A DNA stretch of 31,183 nucleotides, taken from positions 1 through 31,183 of the forward strand of contig JAHBMJ010001420.1 in assembly GCA_018398765.1 (NCBI GenBank), written 5' to 3'. Source of the stretch: Chromera velia. Lineage: Eukaryota > Sar > Chromeraceae. Of the stretch, positions 10,605 to 21,375 are shown one piece after another. The translations under genes and the position numbers were made by a program. Below the pieces are notes generated by a model, which did no database searches, was not told where the DNA came from, and saw only the letters and a program-made list of their open reading frames with translations. How positions within the stretch are numbered: the first letter of the stretch is position 1; each line of letters begins with the position of its first letter.

Positions 10605-11874
10605 TAGTGACCATGTTTGATTTGATTTGATTTGATTTGAGGTAGGGCTTAAGCTCAAATCAAATATCCAGTCAGGGAGGACCTAGTGTTTAAAGACCTA
10701 TCAAATACGATCAAATATTTGATCAATATAACTTTTAACCTCAAATATGAAGGTCCCGAAAAAACTTTTGCAAGTACCGATCCGTCACGCATGCTGATTC
10801 AAATGAAAAAACCTAAATCTTGATGGTTTGCTCTCAAAAAAAAACGTTTTGAGCTGCACTGAAATTGACGTTTCACCCCTTTTTACTTCATGCAGAGGGT
10901 AAACCGATCAGCTGAACGTTTTTCCAAACAGCTGTGTTGACTTTTCTGGTGCTGAAACATCTTTTACGGCCCCCTTTTTGAGCATCTGCAAACATTTTAC
11001 ACCCCGTAAAGACATGTCACACAATCCGATAGGGTCGAACGGGAAGAAGGAGGCATTTGTTTTTAGAGCCGGGTACACAAAAAAAATATGGTCTGTGTAA
11101 AAGGGGGCAAATGTGATTCAGTGTCAGCTGAAAATATAAGGAGCCGAGGGGAAAGGAGAAACTATTTGTGGCTATGAGTATACAGCAGCAGCAACCAGTT
11201 CTTTTCAAACCCACCTCATCAATCAGCATGGCTTGACGATCACGTCTGACAAACATGTGTAGCTGCTCCAAGAAAGACAGAAGAAGCGGTCGGAGGGGGC
11301 GGGGGGGACGAAGCAGCCTGATGTGCAAACGTTTTTCCCCATCAAAGATGAAGCAGAAGCCGTGGTCGCACCATATGCAGAGACGCATGAGAAGAGAATT
11401 AAGTTGGTACGTGCTCTAACTCTATCGTATCAACAAAAAGTCATATGCAATTTTAAATCTATTAATTTTACGTTCTTAATCTCTATTAGTACTAGAGTGA
11501 GTCTCAGTGACTAGTGTATATACACTGCCATACAGGCACATTTTTTTTACGGAACTGATAAGTTATAATTTTATATGTATTTTTTTAAATTTTTGAAACA
11601 CACATCAGAAATGTTCTGATAACTATTATCATAAACTGATAAGTTGTAATTATATATATATTTTTTTAAATTTTTGAAACACACATCAGAAATGTTCTGA
11701 TAACTATTGTCATGAGAAAAATGATCAGAGTGACAGTAAGTCAGTGACTCAGTAAGGATATCGCGAACCCTAAGAGGTTAACCTCAAATCTTACCTCAAA
11801 TATCAAATATTTGAGGTTGAAGCTCAAATTAAGTCAAATCAAATCAAATATAATCAAATCAAACATGGTCACTA
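10605..11874. mobile_element. Non-autonomous hAT-like DNA transposon, 1270 bp, with TIRs and 8-bp target duplication
   Basis: The left end begins TAGTGACCATGTTTGATTTG; the right end is its inverse complement, ending CAAATCAAACATGGTCACTA. The match continues inward, imperfectly, through reiterated TTTGA units and a GCTCAAAT block. Immediately outside, ATAATAGC is present at 10597-10604 and again at 11875-11882: a perfect 8-bp target duplication. Eight bp plus a terminal TAG is typical of hAT elements (P and Merlin also give 8). The inside has no recognisable transposase; a 123-codon minus ORF (11017-11388) is the only long frame and matches nothing I know. An internal 81-bp tandem duplication is listed separately. 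Confidence 0.85.
11553..11713. repeat. 81-bp tandem duplication inside the hAT-like element
   Basis: A unit beginning AACTGATAAGTT and ending near GATAACTATTATCAT is repeated from 11634 with a few substitutions. Each unit holds TTTTTTAAATTTTTGAAACA and ACATCAGAAATGTTCTGATA; the latter contains the short palindrome ATCAGAAATGTTCTGAT. Confidence 0.85.
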
Positions 11875-11994
11875 ATAATAGCAATAAAACATCTGAGTCG
11901 TCTCTATTAACTCCAGCCGCTCAGAGTGCCAGTAAGTAGTGACTCCGTTTTTGAATCAATCAATGATCATAGCATAACTATAAGTTCAACTGAG

Positions 11995-13910
11995 AAAGCA
12001 TGAAGTGTCAGAAGAGACCATCAAGTGGGTGGCCGCATCTCTCCAGAACATCAGGGTAAGGGTGAGGGGAACGGACTGGCAGTTCAGAGAAAGCAAAGGG
12101 TTAAAGCAAGGCGGGCCGGCCGGTTCTTCTTTATTTTCTGCATATATTAACAACATGCCAGAAGAGATCAAGAAGAGAGCAAGGCTGACAGGGAGGGGGC
12201 CAAAGCTCCAGAGAGACGAAGATGAGTCAGAGGAAGACTTCCCCGTCAGCCTCTTCACAGACGACACCTACCTAAAGTCAGCGGAGGCGAGGGAGATGGA
12301 AAGATTGCTGAGAGCTCTCGAGGAATACGTAAAGCCCCTCAGACTTCTTTTGTCAGACAAATCAAGGTTCGTCAAGTTCTGCTGGTCAAAGGGGAAGAAA
12401 GGAATCTTTTGTTTTGGGAGGGAAAGAGTTAGAGCAGGTAAAGGAATACCCATATCTTGGTTTATTGTTAACAGAAGATTGCTCAGTAGATGCAATGATG
12501 AGAGAAAGAACAGTGAAAGCAGAAAGACTCTTTTTTGTGCTGAAAAATAAGATCACATCAGCAGGAGAGATTCCCCCAGCCACTTGCTTCCATTGGTTCA
12601 AACAGACAGTGTATGCCGTATAGCTGTATGGCTGTAAAGTGCATTCACATTCGCAGGAGTCTTTGGTAGACTTCGATCGATTGCAGAGGAGGTTCATTCG
12701 ATGGGTTTTCCAGTTGAGAGAGAAAAAAAGCATACACACAACCTTTTTGGAGGCAGGCTTGCTCCCCATTGACTTAGTTGTAGCTCAGAAAATGCTATTG
12801 TGGGCACAGAAAGTTCTGAAGAAAGCAAGAAATACACCAACAGGCCATACGCTTGCCAAGTCAATTCAAGAGGGGGTGGACAGTGATTTAAAGGGGGGAA
12901 GACAACATCTTTTTCACTTTTTTCCTCATCTGAAGAAATGTGCTCAAACTCTTTTTCCACACAGACGAAGCAACCCTTTTTGTATCAGGAAAGAGCCAGA
13001 AGCAGCAGGAAGACAGCCGGCATTTGAACAAAGAGACCAGATAGTAAGATGGGTTAGCGCACTATAGAGAGAATCGGTGGCAAAAAGAAAGAACGAAGTC
13101 TTTGCGGAAAGAATAGAGAGCGCAATGCAAAGGAAAAAATAAAACGAGAGAAAAGAATTGCAAGAAAGATCACTGATGCATCCAATTCACACTGTAATAT
13201 CAAACGGAAACCGCTTGAACTTGTGGCTGCACAGCAAACAGATAGATGAAAGAAACAGAGAAAACGGTCTCTCAATTGAGAGAGAAAGCATCGGGCGGAC
13301 CCCTGTGTGCTACAAAAATGTTGCACCCTGGTCAGTCCACAGAAGAAGAGCAGCATTCAGGGTGGGAGAGAGGAGCTTTGAGGTCAATAAGGGGAAATTC
13401 TCTCTTGATGGAGGGAGGGGGACCCCGCTGCATGACAGAAAATGCATTGTTTGCTCTGATCTTCTTGGCATCCAGGTGGTTGAAGACGAACTTCAAGTGC
13501 ACGTTTGGACCGAGTGTCCCTTGCATGATGCCGAGAGGGCTGTTTGCTTGCAGGCTCTTTCAGACACATGGAATGAAAGGAGGGGGGAAAGAGCAGCAGG
13601 AAAGCCAAAATGGGGAGAGGGGACAAACAGGAAGATAGAAAGGCTTGCCTTGTTTTCTTTTCTTTTAAGTGAGACAGATGGAAGCGTCGACAAGTTTTTG
13701 AAGGATGTTGTCACAAAACGAGCTGCCGTAAAGGAATGCCGCAAGAAAAATGCATACAGCCTGCAAGATGTATCAAGCATCCAGCTAGACCAAGCCCACT
13801 AAATCTTTTGGTCAAATAAAAACGAAAGAAACAAAAGACAGGCAGAGTATTCAGCAACATGGCAGCAAATGAAGTAAGCAAAGGAAGAGGGAGAAACCAA
13901 AGGGTTGAGT
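11995..13910 (+). mobile_element. 5'-truncated, decayed non-LTR retrotransposon (LINE)
   Basis: The frame starting near 12005 holds reverse-transcriptase motifs: GLKQGGPAGSSLFSAYINN (region 4, the G-x-x-QGG-P-x-S signature) and FTDDTYL (region 5, a variant of the F/YADD catalytic motif). Translation then moves +1 near 12400-12414 to YPYLGLLLTEDCSVDAMM (the YLG block found in LINE RTs) and on through the thumb-like region. In-frame stops interrupt at 12621-12623, 13065-13067 and 13140-13142. The last segment (13158-13802) carries CIVC and, about 25 residues on, HVWTECPLHDAER: the C-x2-C...H-x4-C knuckle seen at LINE C-termini. Endonuclease and RT regions 0-3 are missing, so the copy is 5'-truncated. 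No target duplication or poly(A) tail is clear. The clade is not certain. Confidence 0.85.
12005..13801 (+). pseudogene. Reverse transcriptase ORF remnant of the LINE
   Basis: This is the coding part of the element above: 12005 to about 12410 in one frame, 12414-13801 in the next. The net frame change falls inside the GTTTTGGGAGGGAAA stretch, a plausible site for a small indel. Of the catalytic pair, FTDD keeps both aspartates. Three stops and one frameshift make the copy inactive. Confidence 0.8.
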
Positions 13911-14508
13911 GACTAGGAAATAATGAGATTGGCTTCTAATCGATCGACCGTTTGTTTTGAGATGCCTCCGTTTAAAGCCTGTTTGAGCTCTGCCGGATCG
14001 ATCGGTGGGCCGCAACATCGTCAGTTTAGATCGTCAGTGAGAGTTGATTGATTGCAGTCTTTCGTATGTGATTGATAGTAATTGATTGATTATTACGTAA
14101 ACAGTTTGCGGCACAGGTCTTTTTGGCCTGTACGGGCTGGTCAGGAAGGTCCGACGCATATATGTGCTTTTCTTGGACGCCGCACATCGAGCGCTCGGCA
14201 TTGGGGCAGGAGGCCAATCCTCTAGACATTAATCCTATCCTATCCAAGTTAAATTCTAGGTTAAATTGTTAGATGAATTAACACTATAGTAAGTAAAACA
14301 CTAGCTAAAACCTAGGCTAAAACACTACGCGGAGCAACTGATGAAACAACTAAATTAATTTTTTGAATTATGATTTTGAATCAGACTTTAATCGTCTGCA
14401 TAAAAATCTGTACCAGTGGCCGGCCATTTCACTGGAAATCATCTAGGAAATTACCAGTTGATCGGTAATCAGCTTTCTTTACCACCGAAAATATCGGCAA
14501 CCCTGATG
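13911..14508. other. AT-rich intergenic DNA carrying a dispersed-repeat copy
   Basis: Rich in short TGATTGATT and TAGGTTAAA-type words and GATCGATCG. A segment at about 14165-14250 resembles 20785-20870 (separate entry). No gene found. Confidence 0.6.
14165..14250. repeat. Dispersed repeat, copy 1
   Basis: Shares GCCGCAC-TCGA-CATT(G)GGG and later AATCCTC-GACATTA-TCCTA blocks, in the same order and orientation, with 20785-20870. The copies are diverged and differ by small indels. The family is unidentified. Confidence 0.45.
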
Positions 14509-15933
14509 TCATGGACGCAAAAGCTCAAAAATCTCTGGAGGACTCTTAAATTTCACTGCCACTGCATGGGGAGTCTCACCAAGGGTGTTTTGTGCTTGTA
14601 AGTCGGCACCTCTGTCAATCAGAAACTTGACAACCTCGGGGACACCCCACCGCACAGCTTCAAAAAGAACAGTGCGACCTTCCGCTCGAGCATTCACATC
14701 AGCACCGTGACCAACGAGAATTTCAAGGACTTTTAGCACAGACGACATGAAGTCTGCTCCTTTTGTGAAAGGGTACATGGCAGAGACGGACATCATAATC
14801 ATAAGTACACTGTAATTGGTGTAATGGTTACGCTTGCTAATATCGGCACCGTTAGCAATGAGAAGTTTGACAAGAGCAGGTTGTCCTCTCACAGCAGAGG
14901 TGTGAAACGCCGTAAACCCGCTGGCGTCCAGAGAATCGATGTCCACCCCCCGAGACAGGGAGAGCAACACAAGGTCTTCAAATCCATGCCACGCAAAGAA
15001 GTGAACGAGGGTGTCCTCAGCGTAACGCAACGGGGGACGGATTTTCATACTGGCAATGTCAGACGTCTTCTTGACAAGCTCTTTCAAGCACTCACCTACT
15101 GTCGAGCGAACCTCGGGATCAACAGTCTGCGGATTATACTGCAATGTCCAACCACCGCCTTGGGGATCTTCTCCTGCTGTGTCCAACTCTCTCTCCACTG
15201 CCTCACAAGCGATTGCCAGTACCTTCAACCCGCCACCGTCACACACTTCCACATCCGCCCCTTTTGCAATGAGATACTTCACAATCACCCACTGACGCAG
15301 GCGACAGGCCACAATCAATGGCGTGTCCCCTGGAACAAGTCCAACGTCTACAAAACCCTCGGGCAGCTCACCCACCTTCCCTTCCAAATCTGCCCCGTCA
15401 TCGACCAGCATCTCAACAGCCGCCATGTTGGCAGCAACAATAGCTCTGATCAGTGCCGTCTGACCCTCTACAAGTCCATTCACGTCAGCCCCCACCTTCA
15501 ACAACAAACGGAAGCTTTCTCCATCAGTGGCGCCCTTGAGAAATTCAGACTGCGCCTTCCGGAGAGTCTCTGCGTCTACCGCCCTCAACGCATGCACTGC
15601 CTCCCCAATCCCCTGCTCAAGGAGAAACCCTAGGTCGATCTCGAAGCGTCTGCTGAAGAAGGGGTGAAGGTCCTCTCTCACTTTTTTCAAAAACTTTTTG
15701 CCCGTCCCCTCCGCTCTTTCCAAACACGAGACGTCATCAAGATAAACGTGCTGGGTCTCTGCAGAGGCAGCTGCAGCCGCAGTGGCAGCTGCACAGCTTT
15801 TCTCCTCTTTTCTCAAGAGCTTCCTCACCATCTCGAACTGAGCGTGGAGGGAAGAGACAAGAGAGGCTTCCAGGGCATCCAACTGCCCACGAAAAAAATC
15901 AATTGTAGGAGACGGGTAAGATCTCTGTGCCAT
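14509..15933 (-). CDS. Ankyrin-repeat protein, single exon, 474 aa
   Basis: One uninterrupted ORF from ATG at 15931-15933 to TGA at 14509-14511. Residues 1-150 form a helical N-terminal region with an Ala-rich tract (about 48-57) and no known domain. Ankyrin repeats follow at about 157-186 (GQTALIRAIVAANM...DDGADL), 202-231 (GDTPLIVACRLRQW...AKGADV), 306-335, 339-368 (GFTAFHTSAVRGQ...ANGADI), 395-415, 419-448 (GRTVLFEAVRWGV...DRGADL) and a short last one at 452-474. A roughly 70-residue spacer (about 232-305) with many acidic and polar residues interrupts the array. Ankyrin repeats bind proteins; no enzymatic domain is attached, so a scaffold role is inferred. There is no signal peptide, so it is probably intracellular. 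The lack of introns contrasts with the plus-strand genes nearby. Confidence 0.9.
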   Translation of the reverse strand: MAQRSYPSPTIDFFRGQLDALEASLVSSLHAQFEMVRKLLRKEEKSCAAATAAAAASAETQHVYLDDVSCLERAEGTGKKFLKKVREDLHPFFSRRFEIDLGFLLEQGIGEAVHALRAVDAETLRKAQSEFLKGATDGESFRLLLKVGADVNGLVEGQTALIRAIVAANMAAVEMLVDDGADLEGKVGELPEGFVDVGLVPGDTPLIVACRLRQWVIVKYLIAKGADVEVCDGGGLKVLAIACEAVERELDTAGEDPQGGGWTLQYNPQTVDPEVRSTVGECLKELVKKTSDIASMKIRPPLRYAEDTLVHFFAWHGFEDLVLLSLSRGVDIDSLDASGFTAFHTSAVRGQPALVKLLIANGADISKRNHYTNYSVLMIMMSVSAMYPFTKGADFMSSVLKVLEILVGHGADVNARAEGRTVLFEAVRWGVPEVVKFLIDRGADLQAQNTLGETPHAVAVKFKSPPEIFELLRP

Positions 15934-16569
15934 TTTGAGACGCCTTGTAGATCAACTGGTCAAGACCTCTCGTGCGCAGAAAACGACTGCTTTGCGAATA
16001 CGAAAAACAAGGCTCAATTAATGCGAGGCGACAGGAAATCAGCAAGTCTGCCAGCAGTTTCTTGATCAGGAGCCTGGATCGAAGCTAGGATCGAAGAAAG
16101 GTCGGTGCAATTCGGTGCAAGATACTGCAAGATATCGAACTTAGTTGATTTTTTTTTCTTCTCGGCAGGGGGGCGCGCGAGCTGCTTGGCTAGCTGAGCG
16201 CGGCGCTATAGCTATAGCTCGATCGCGAGCTATAGACGCGCGCGAATCTCCATGCATCCAGATAGCCATGCTTGCAGACTGATCGATCAATCGACAGAAG
16301 TAGACGGTCCGACTTTGTCAGATTCCGCATTGAAGAGGTCACATTGCCAGTACTCAAAGCACTATAAGTCGTATGTACGTACGTGGATACTTGAGTAAAT
16401 GCTTGTCGAGATAAGGAGGATTAAGTTTGGTGGGACATCATTGCGCAGCCTTCACAACGCACTGCTACCTGACTCTTTTGTGATATCGAACTGTGATATT
16501 AAACGAGTGTACACAGTCCGAATCGATTGAGCCATTGGTGTCTGTTCTTCAGCTTAGACTTCAAGCAAG
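15934..16569. promoter_or_regulatory. Shared divergent promoter region
   Basis: The 636 bases between the start codons of the ankyrin gene (-) and the acyltransferase gene (+) must hold both 5' regions. The middle is a GC-rich block (about 16168-16245) with CpG-rich GCGCG words and a strong palindrome, listed separately. GTACGTACGT lies near 16375 and GATCGATC at 16281. No TATA box is obvious on either side. Confidence 0.5.
16212..16235. repeat. Palindrome in the divergent promoter
   Basis: CTATAGCTCG and its perfect inverse CGAGCTATAG are separated by ATCG. GC-rich GCGCG words lie on both sides and partly extend the symmetry. It could be a cruciform or a dimeric-factor site; position between two divergent genes is the only functional hint. 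Confidence 0.7.
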
Positions 16570-18582
16570 ATGGCAAAGCGGTCGTGTGAGGCTGCTCGCA
16601 CCATGTTGCCTGTGGACACCGCACTGGACTCTTCCGCCTCTCCCTTTCCAGATATGGAGACGGGACGCGTCTTCGGAGACGAGACAGGAGGAGACATCCC
16701 ACCTCTACCCGGTGGAGTGCTTGGAGACTCTGTTGAGAACGTATCAGAGCGGGGGAATAATAGCAAAAGCATTGGCAAAGGAAAAGAGGGAGAAGCGAAG
16801 AAGACCGCGGAGTCCCTTGAAGAGCCTCTGAAGGAGACGGCGACTGGAGACGGACAGAAGGCCCAGACGCACCTTCACTGGTTGGACCTGGTGCGCTTCT
16901 TTGCGGTTGTCATGGTCGTGTGCGGCCATCTTGCTGATGTCATTGACCGCAGTGACAAGGTCAGAAGAAAAGGAAAACAGAAGCTGACAAAAGTGATCGG
17001 ACAAAAGAAGGCAGCTTGCTTCATGTGAGTTTTTTTTTTTCCTAATGAATTTAATTATCCATATGAGTTTGCTTCCATATAATTTAATTCATTGTTTGCT
17101 TCCATATGAGTTGTAGTTTCTTTTGCAGGTGTCTCTTGTGGGATTCCTCTTTCCGCCGATCGAATTCCTGTTTCTGATCTTCTCTTTATTTTCTCTTCCC
17201 TGCAGGCTCTTGACACGCCGTCCTTCATTCCGAGCTCTGAACGACGCCGCATAGGACGTGCACGAAGTGCCGGGGCCCAGTTTGCTCTCCCCCTTCTCTT
17301 CTACGCCTCCGGACTCTCACAGTCCTTTGTGGTCCCCAAAGTGCCCACTTGCGCATTCCTTGGCAGACGGTCTTGGCGCCTCCTGGTCCCTCTGGCTGCT
17401 GCGTGGTTGTTGTTTGTGTGGCCGTTGATCTGGATCAGCAGGGACTTCACGCAGGAGGGCATGCCTGTGAAGGGTGATGAGTGGAACTTCATCACCGGAC
17501 TCGCACGGTTCCCTCAGGTGATTGCGAAGGGCGGCCTGATGTACCTCTGGTTCCTTCTCGTGCTCTTCGGGTTGGGTATCTTGAACCATCCGTTCTTCCG
17601 TTTCGTCAGCCAGACGAGGAACGGGGCGTTCGAGTCGGAGAGACCAAGGGCGACTGTGGGAAGGCTTGTGGGGGGGATGGTACTGCCTGCTCTGTTCACC
17701 GCAGGCGTGATGTTAATGTACAGATACCGAAATGGAAGGGAGGAGGCCGAGCTGATTGGAGTGATGGCACTGCTCCTGGTGCCCTACTGGGTCGTATGTG
17801 GGGTCGTGGCAGTGCAGTGCTGGTGGAGGAGACAGAAACTGCCTGTCTGGTTTGCCCTGTTTGTGCTCTTTTTGAACTTTGGTGTCTCTGTGCCTCTCGG
17901 GGGTGCAGGGTTCTTGGGTAGTCTGACTGAGCTGCACATGTACATGCAGTTCAACTTCTTCTACATGCAGGGCTTTATTGATGGTGAGTTCTCAAAAGAG
18001 AACAAAACTTTCCTCAAGTCCCTTTCGGGAAAGATTATGCTCGTGATTGTGGGTGCCGCCTGGGGCCCTGTAGCGTGCGTCAGTTTTGCAGATGATAGCC
18101 TTGATAACAGGAGATACTATCTGACATTCCCTGGGGGTCATTCATTCGAGCAGGCTATGTACGACATGGTGATCGCGTGGTTTTGGGTCTATCTGCTCTG
18201 TGCTGCCGCGCAGTGGGTGTACAGTTTTCAGGAAAAGTTCTTGAGACCTCGATTGATGGATTTGATCAACAAAACAGGTTTCCTCCTGTACCTCTCCCAC
18301 TGGCTGGTTCTTCAGGTCGCTGTGATTTTGTTCATTTGGCCGACTCAGAGCGTTTGGCCTTTGTCTGCCATCTGCCTGGTCACCCTTCCCCTGGCTCTCA
18401 TTTGCGCCTTTGGTATTGTATTGATATGTGAACGCGTGGGGGGCCTCGGCCATTTGTTTGGCCTGTACGGTACTCACAAGAGATTCATGAAAAAGAAGAA
18501 GGAGGTCGTCGGAACAGAGGAGGGTGTGAAAGAAGAAGAGGGGGACGAAGAAATGGAGGCGGGAGAGAGGAGGACAGATTGA
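16570..18582 (+). CDS. Membrane acyltransferase, acyltransferase-3 (OafA/OpgC-like) family, two exons
   Basis: Exon 1 is 16570-16959 and exon 2 is 17206-18582, both phase 0, joined across a 246-nt intron (GTCAGA...CTGCAG); the product is 588 aa. About 100 polar N-terminal residues lead to HLHWLDLVRFFAVVMVVCGH, the first membrane segment, with the R-x10-H motif (R109, H120) essential in this family. Exon 2 encodes about ten more hydrophobic segments, including FALPLLFYASGL, SWRLLVPLAAAWLLFVW, LMYLWFLLVLFGLGIL and LLYLSHWLVLQVAVILF near the C-terminus, as in bacterial members. A charged tail (KKKKEVVGTEEG and acidic residues) ends the protein. Family members transfer acyl groups, usually acetyl or succinyl, from the inner to the outer membrane face onto glycans; the substrate here is unknown. 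A GTGAGT donor-like site at 17026 would break the frame. Confidence 0.88.
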
Positions 18583-20162
18583 AACGTTGCAAAGCCAACG
18601 GCACGTCCCCAGTTCTCCCTCCCTCCAGATGTCTGATGGGGGATAGGGGGTCGGGGGAACGGGGCAGGGATCGTAGGTAAGGGGCTGCGCTATACCTTCC
18701 TTCATGTTGCCGTGTAGAGATCGGGAAGAGGAGAAGAGGCTGCGATGGAAGCTGGTCGGTTCTTTTCTTCTTTGGTTTCGACAGGAGTCGTTGATCAACA
18801 TGAGGGTGGGATGGAAGGGTCGGGGCTATGTGTCTGTGTGTGCTGTATCAAAGACGGAGAAGAGAAGAAAAGGGCGCCAAAAGCCGCGGGGCCTCAGGGT
18901 GCATATGTGAAGTGAAGTCAGACAAGAGAAAGGAAGAACTCGATCGTGTGGCTGTGAAACGTCGAGGGGGAGAGAGAGACAGCACGTCGCAGAGAGAGTT
19001 GCCTCTTCCTGTGAGTTCAGATCCGTGAATGTTGGCTTCGGGATCCTTCCTTCAATTCGGATTTTCTCTTCAATTAGAGGAGAAGGCTTTGAGGGACCGA
19101 TGAAAGGGGGGTGGGAGGGGGGATAGGTCCCTGTGCTGCAAGAAGGAAAGAAACACTCAGTAGGTCTTCAGGGAGGGAGGGAGGGGTTTGATTTGTCGTG
19201 GGAAGAATATCTGACCTCTTAAATTTGCATTTGTGTGAAGTTCACACGGATCCGGAGAGAGATATGTAGTGCAAATGGGTAGATCGTTGGATAGGTGATG
19301 AACTTTCGTGAGCTTGTGGTGTGATGCCGAGCAGTTCCGTTTCCTTCTGAAACCTTGTGTCTCCTGTGTACGGTCGGTCGGAAGGACAGGCAGGCAGGCA
19401 GGGAGGCAGACGGGTAAGCAGGAAAACAGGTGAAACGAAGAATGGACAGACTGGCAGAAAAACCAACGCACAGAAAGTTAGAGGCAAAGATGGGGAGAGC
19501 TCCAACCCATCTAATTGAGCAGCGTTGCCTTGTTCCTCTAACAGAGAGTGCGTGAGAAAGGAGCAGAAGAGATGCGAAAGGACGACAAGTACAAAGGCGT
19601 TCCTTCGTTCTTTCTGGAGATAAGATGTGTGCATGTAAGTGCGTATAGATGGTTGTCAGGGATTGAGCTTTTATGCTTGTTAAACTCGACGGACCCAAAG
19701 GGTTTGGATGAGTTCAGTCGTTTCCCAAAAAGGGGCGGCAGAGAGAGAATGAGTTTGGAGATTTTTCTTAATTGTGTGGCCCCTCTGTCTCCGTGAAAAG
19801 AATATGGAAATTTTCGCTTCACGGTTTGCTGTATTCCCCCCTCTCTGTGTCATTTGACCGCATTTATTAACATAAGAACAACGGGTTGACTGTCCGAAAA
19901 AGAAAAGGAGACGGCAACCAATACAAGTGCACAAAGAGAGAAGAAGAAAGACGTGGGGGAACAACTATGAGGGATAGGAGGGAAAGGAGCTTTACGCAAC
20001 GAACCGATCATGATCAGTGGTATTCTTTTTCTTTGATCATCTTTGTTGTTGTGGGGTGGTCTGTTTGGTCATGTGATTGCGTCTGTGCGCAGACGTGCGT
20101 TTTTTTCTTGTGAATCTGTCTCTCTTGGCGTCCTTCTGACCTAGCTTCTGACTGTATTCCTG

Positions 20163-20217
20163 TCTCTCAGACTCTGTTTGTGTGGGGCCACAAAGCCAGA
20201 CAAACAGAGTTCGAGAG
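20163..20217. repeat. Imperfect inverted repeat (hairpin)
   Basis: CTCTCAGACTCTGTTTGTGT pairs with ACAAACAGAGTTCGAGAG across a loop of about 15 bases, giving a stem of near 20 bp with a few mismatches. It could be a MITE remnant or a folded RNA; nothing else supports either. Confidence 0.5.
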
Positions 20218-20784
20218 AAACAGATCGATGAGACCGGGTGCATCGAAAAGCTTGAGCAGCCAGTAATGTCACATTGGTCAGCAGATGGCTAGGCAAGCTC
20301 GCGGTAGATGACTGAGAGAACTGATTGCATTTCATTTTAAATTGATTTTCAGCCATGAACCACCCACTTTTTTAGCTTAGCTGCAAATTAGCACCCTTTA
20401 TTGACCGAACTTTTGATTCAACCCATTATATCTTCTGACAGTTCATAAATTAATTTAATAGAAATTTTTAGATAAATTTATGCAAAGCTTTTAGCTTTAA
20501 AGTATCCCTACCATTTATGGGGACGACCTCTAAAAAACAAAACGGCAACAGTGTTCTAGGGCACCAATAAATCACTTATCACTTATCACTTATTATGCAA
20601 GTTTTCTTAGTAGTATCGTTCTGCCGAGTTTTAAGTTCAGTTGCCTTTAGAGTTGCCTATAACTAGAACCGCAGATAAGGTGCTAAATAAGGTGCTGCAC
20701 TATATATAGGTTTGAATTACTTTGAATTCATTTATGCATCCAGGACTAGGTCTAGGATGCGTTCAAGCACTTTTTTTATCAGAA

Positions 20785-20870
20785 TCTCTGGAAGCCGCAC
20801 GTCGAACATTCAATATTGGGCTAGACATTAGGGTGGGAAGGTAATCCTCCGGACATTATTCCTAATCCTA
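20785..20870. repeat. Dispersed repeat, copy 2
   Basis: Partner of 14165-14250: GCCGCACGTCGA, TATTGGG, AATCCTCCGGACATTA and CCTAATCCTAT blocks in the same order. GACATTA also occurs an extra time at about 20822, which suggests an internal duplication. Confidence 0.45.
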
Positions 20871-21375
20871 TAATTAAATTTATTTTCAGTGGTACATGTC
20901 TAGGGTATATATATATATTCTAGCTACATCAAGTTATAGCAGAATCTAGCCTGAGATCAAGTCTTTAATGACTAAATTGTTTCATTTTTGAAAAACTGTC
21001 ATAGTGAGCTGTAGACTCGAGGCGTAGAACGGCACTGCAGAGCTACGTATAGTAAGAGCTACTCTAAATTTCAAGCTGAAGACAAAACGTTGAGCAAGAG
21101 GACTGCCAGAAACACTAGCAAAGAGAAGATATGAACAAGCGAGGGGACAAGGAGATGCCTCTAGCTCTGAATACGTTGTCAGGCCGGCCAGCTCAATAAC
21201 AAACAAGTTGAACAAAACTAGGAACAAAATAACATCGTCTAGCAAAATTGTGCAGCCATGCATATAAACGAGCATTCAACACAGTAGCTAGCCCAGGCCC
21301 TGAGCTCAAGAAAAAATGAAAGTATTCAATCCATCCCTATGCACTAAAAGGCTTCCTTCAAGTTAGGCAGCCGAC

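Larger units (their letters stand above)
18583..21375. other. Long gene-poor interval
   Basis: 18583-20330 is GC-balanced with purine-rich plus-strand runs and a (GGCA)n patch at about 19388-19412. Its short overlapping ORFs on both strands show no domain. 20330-21375 is strongly AT-rich, with ATCACTTATCACTTATCACTTAT at 20571-20593, a TATATATATA run near 20910 and the second copy of a dispersed repeat. An imperfect hairpin lies at 20163-20217. I find no gene; part of the first half is probably 3' UTR of the acyltransferase gene. Confidence 0.6.

Noticed and set aside
14824-15633. 269-codon plus-strand ORF
   Set aside because: Antisense shadow of the ankyrin-repeat gene.
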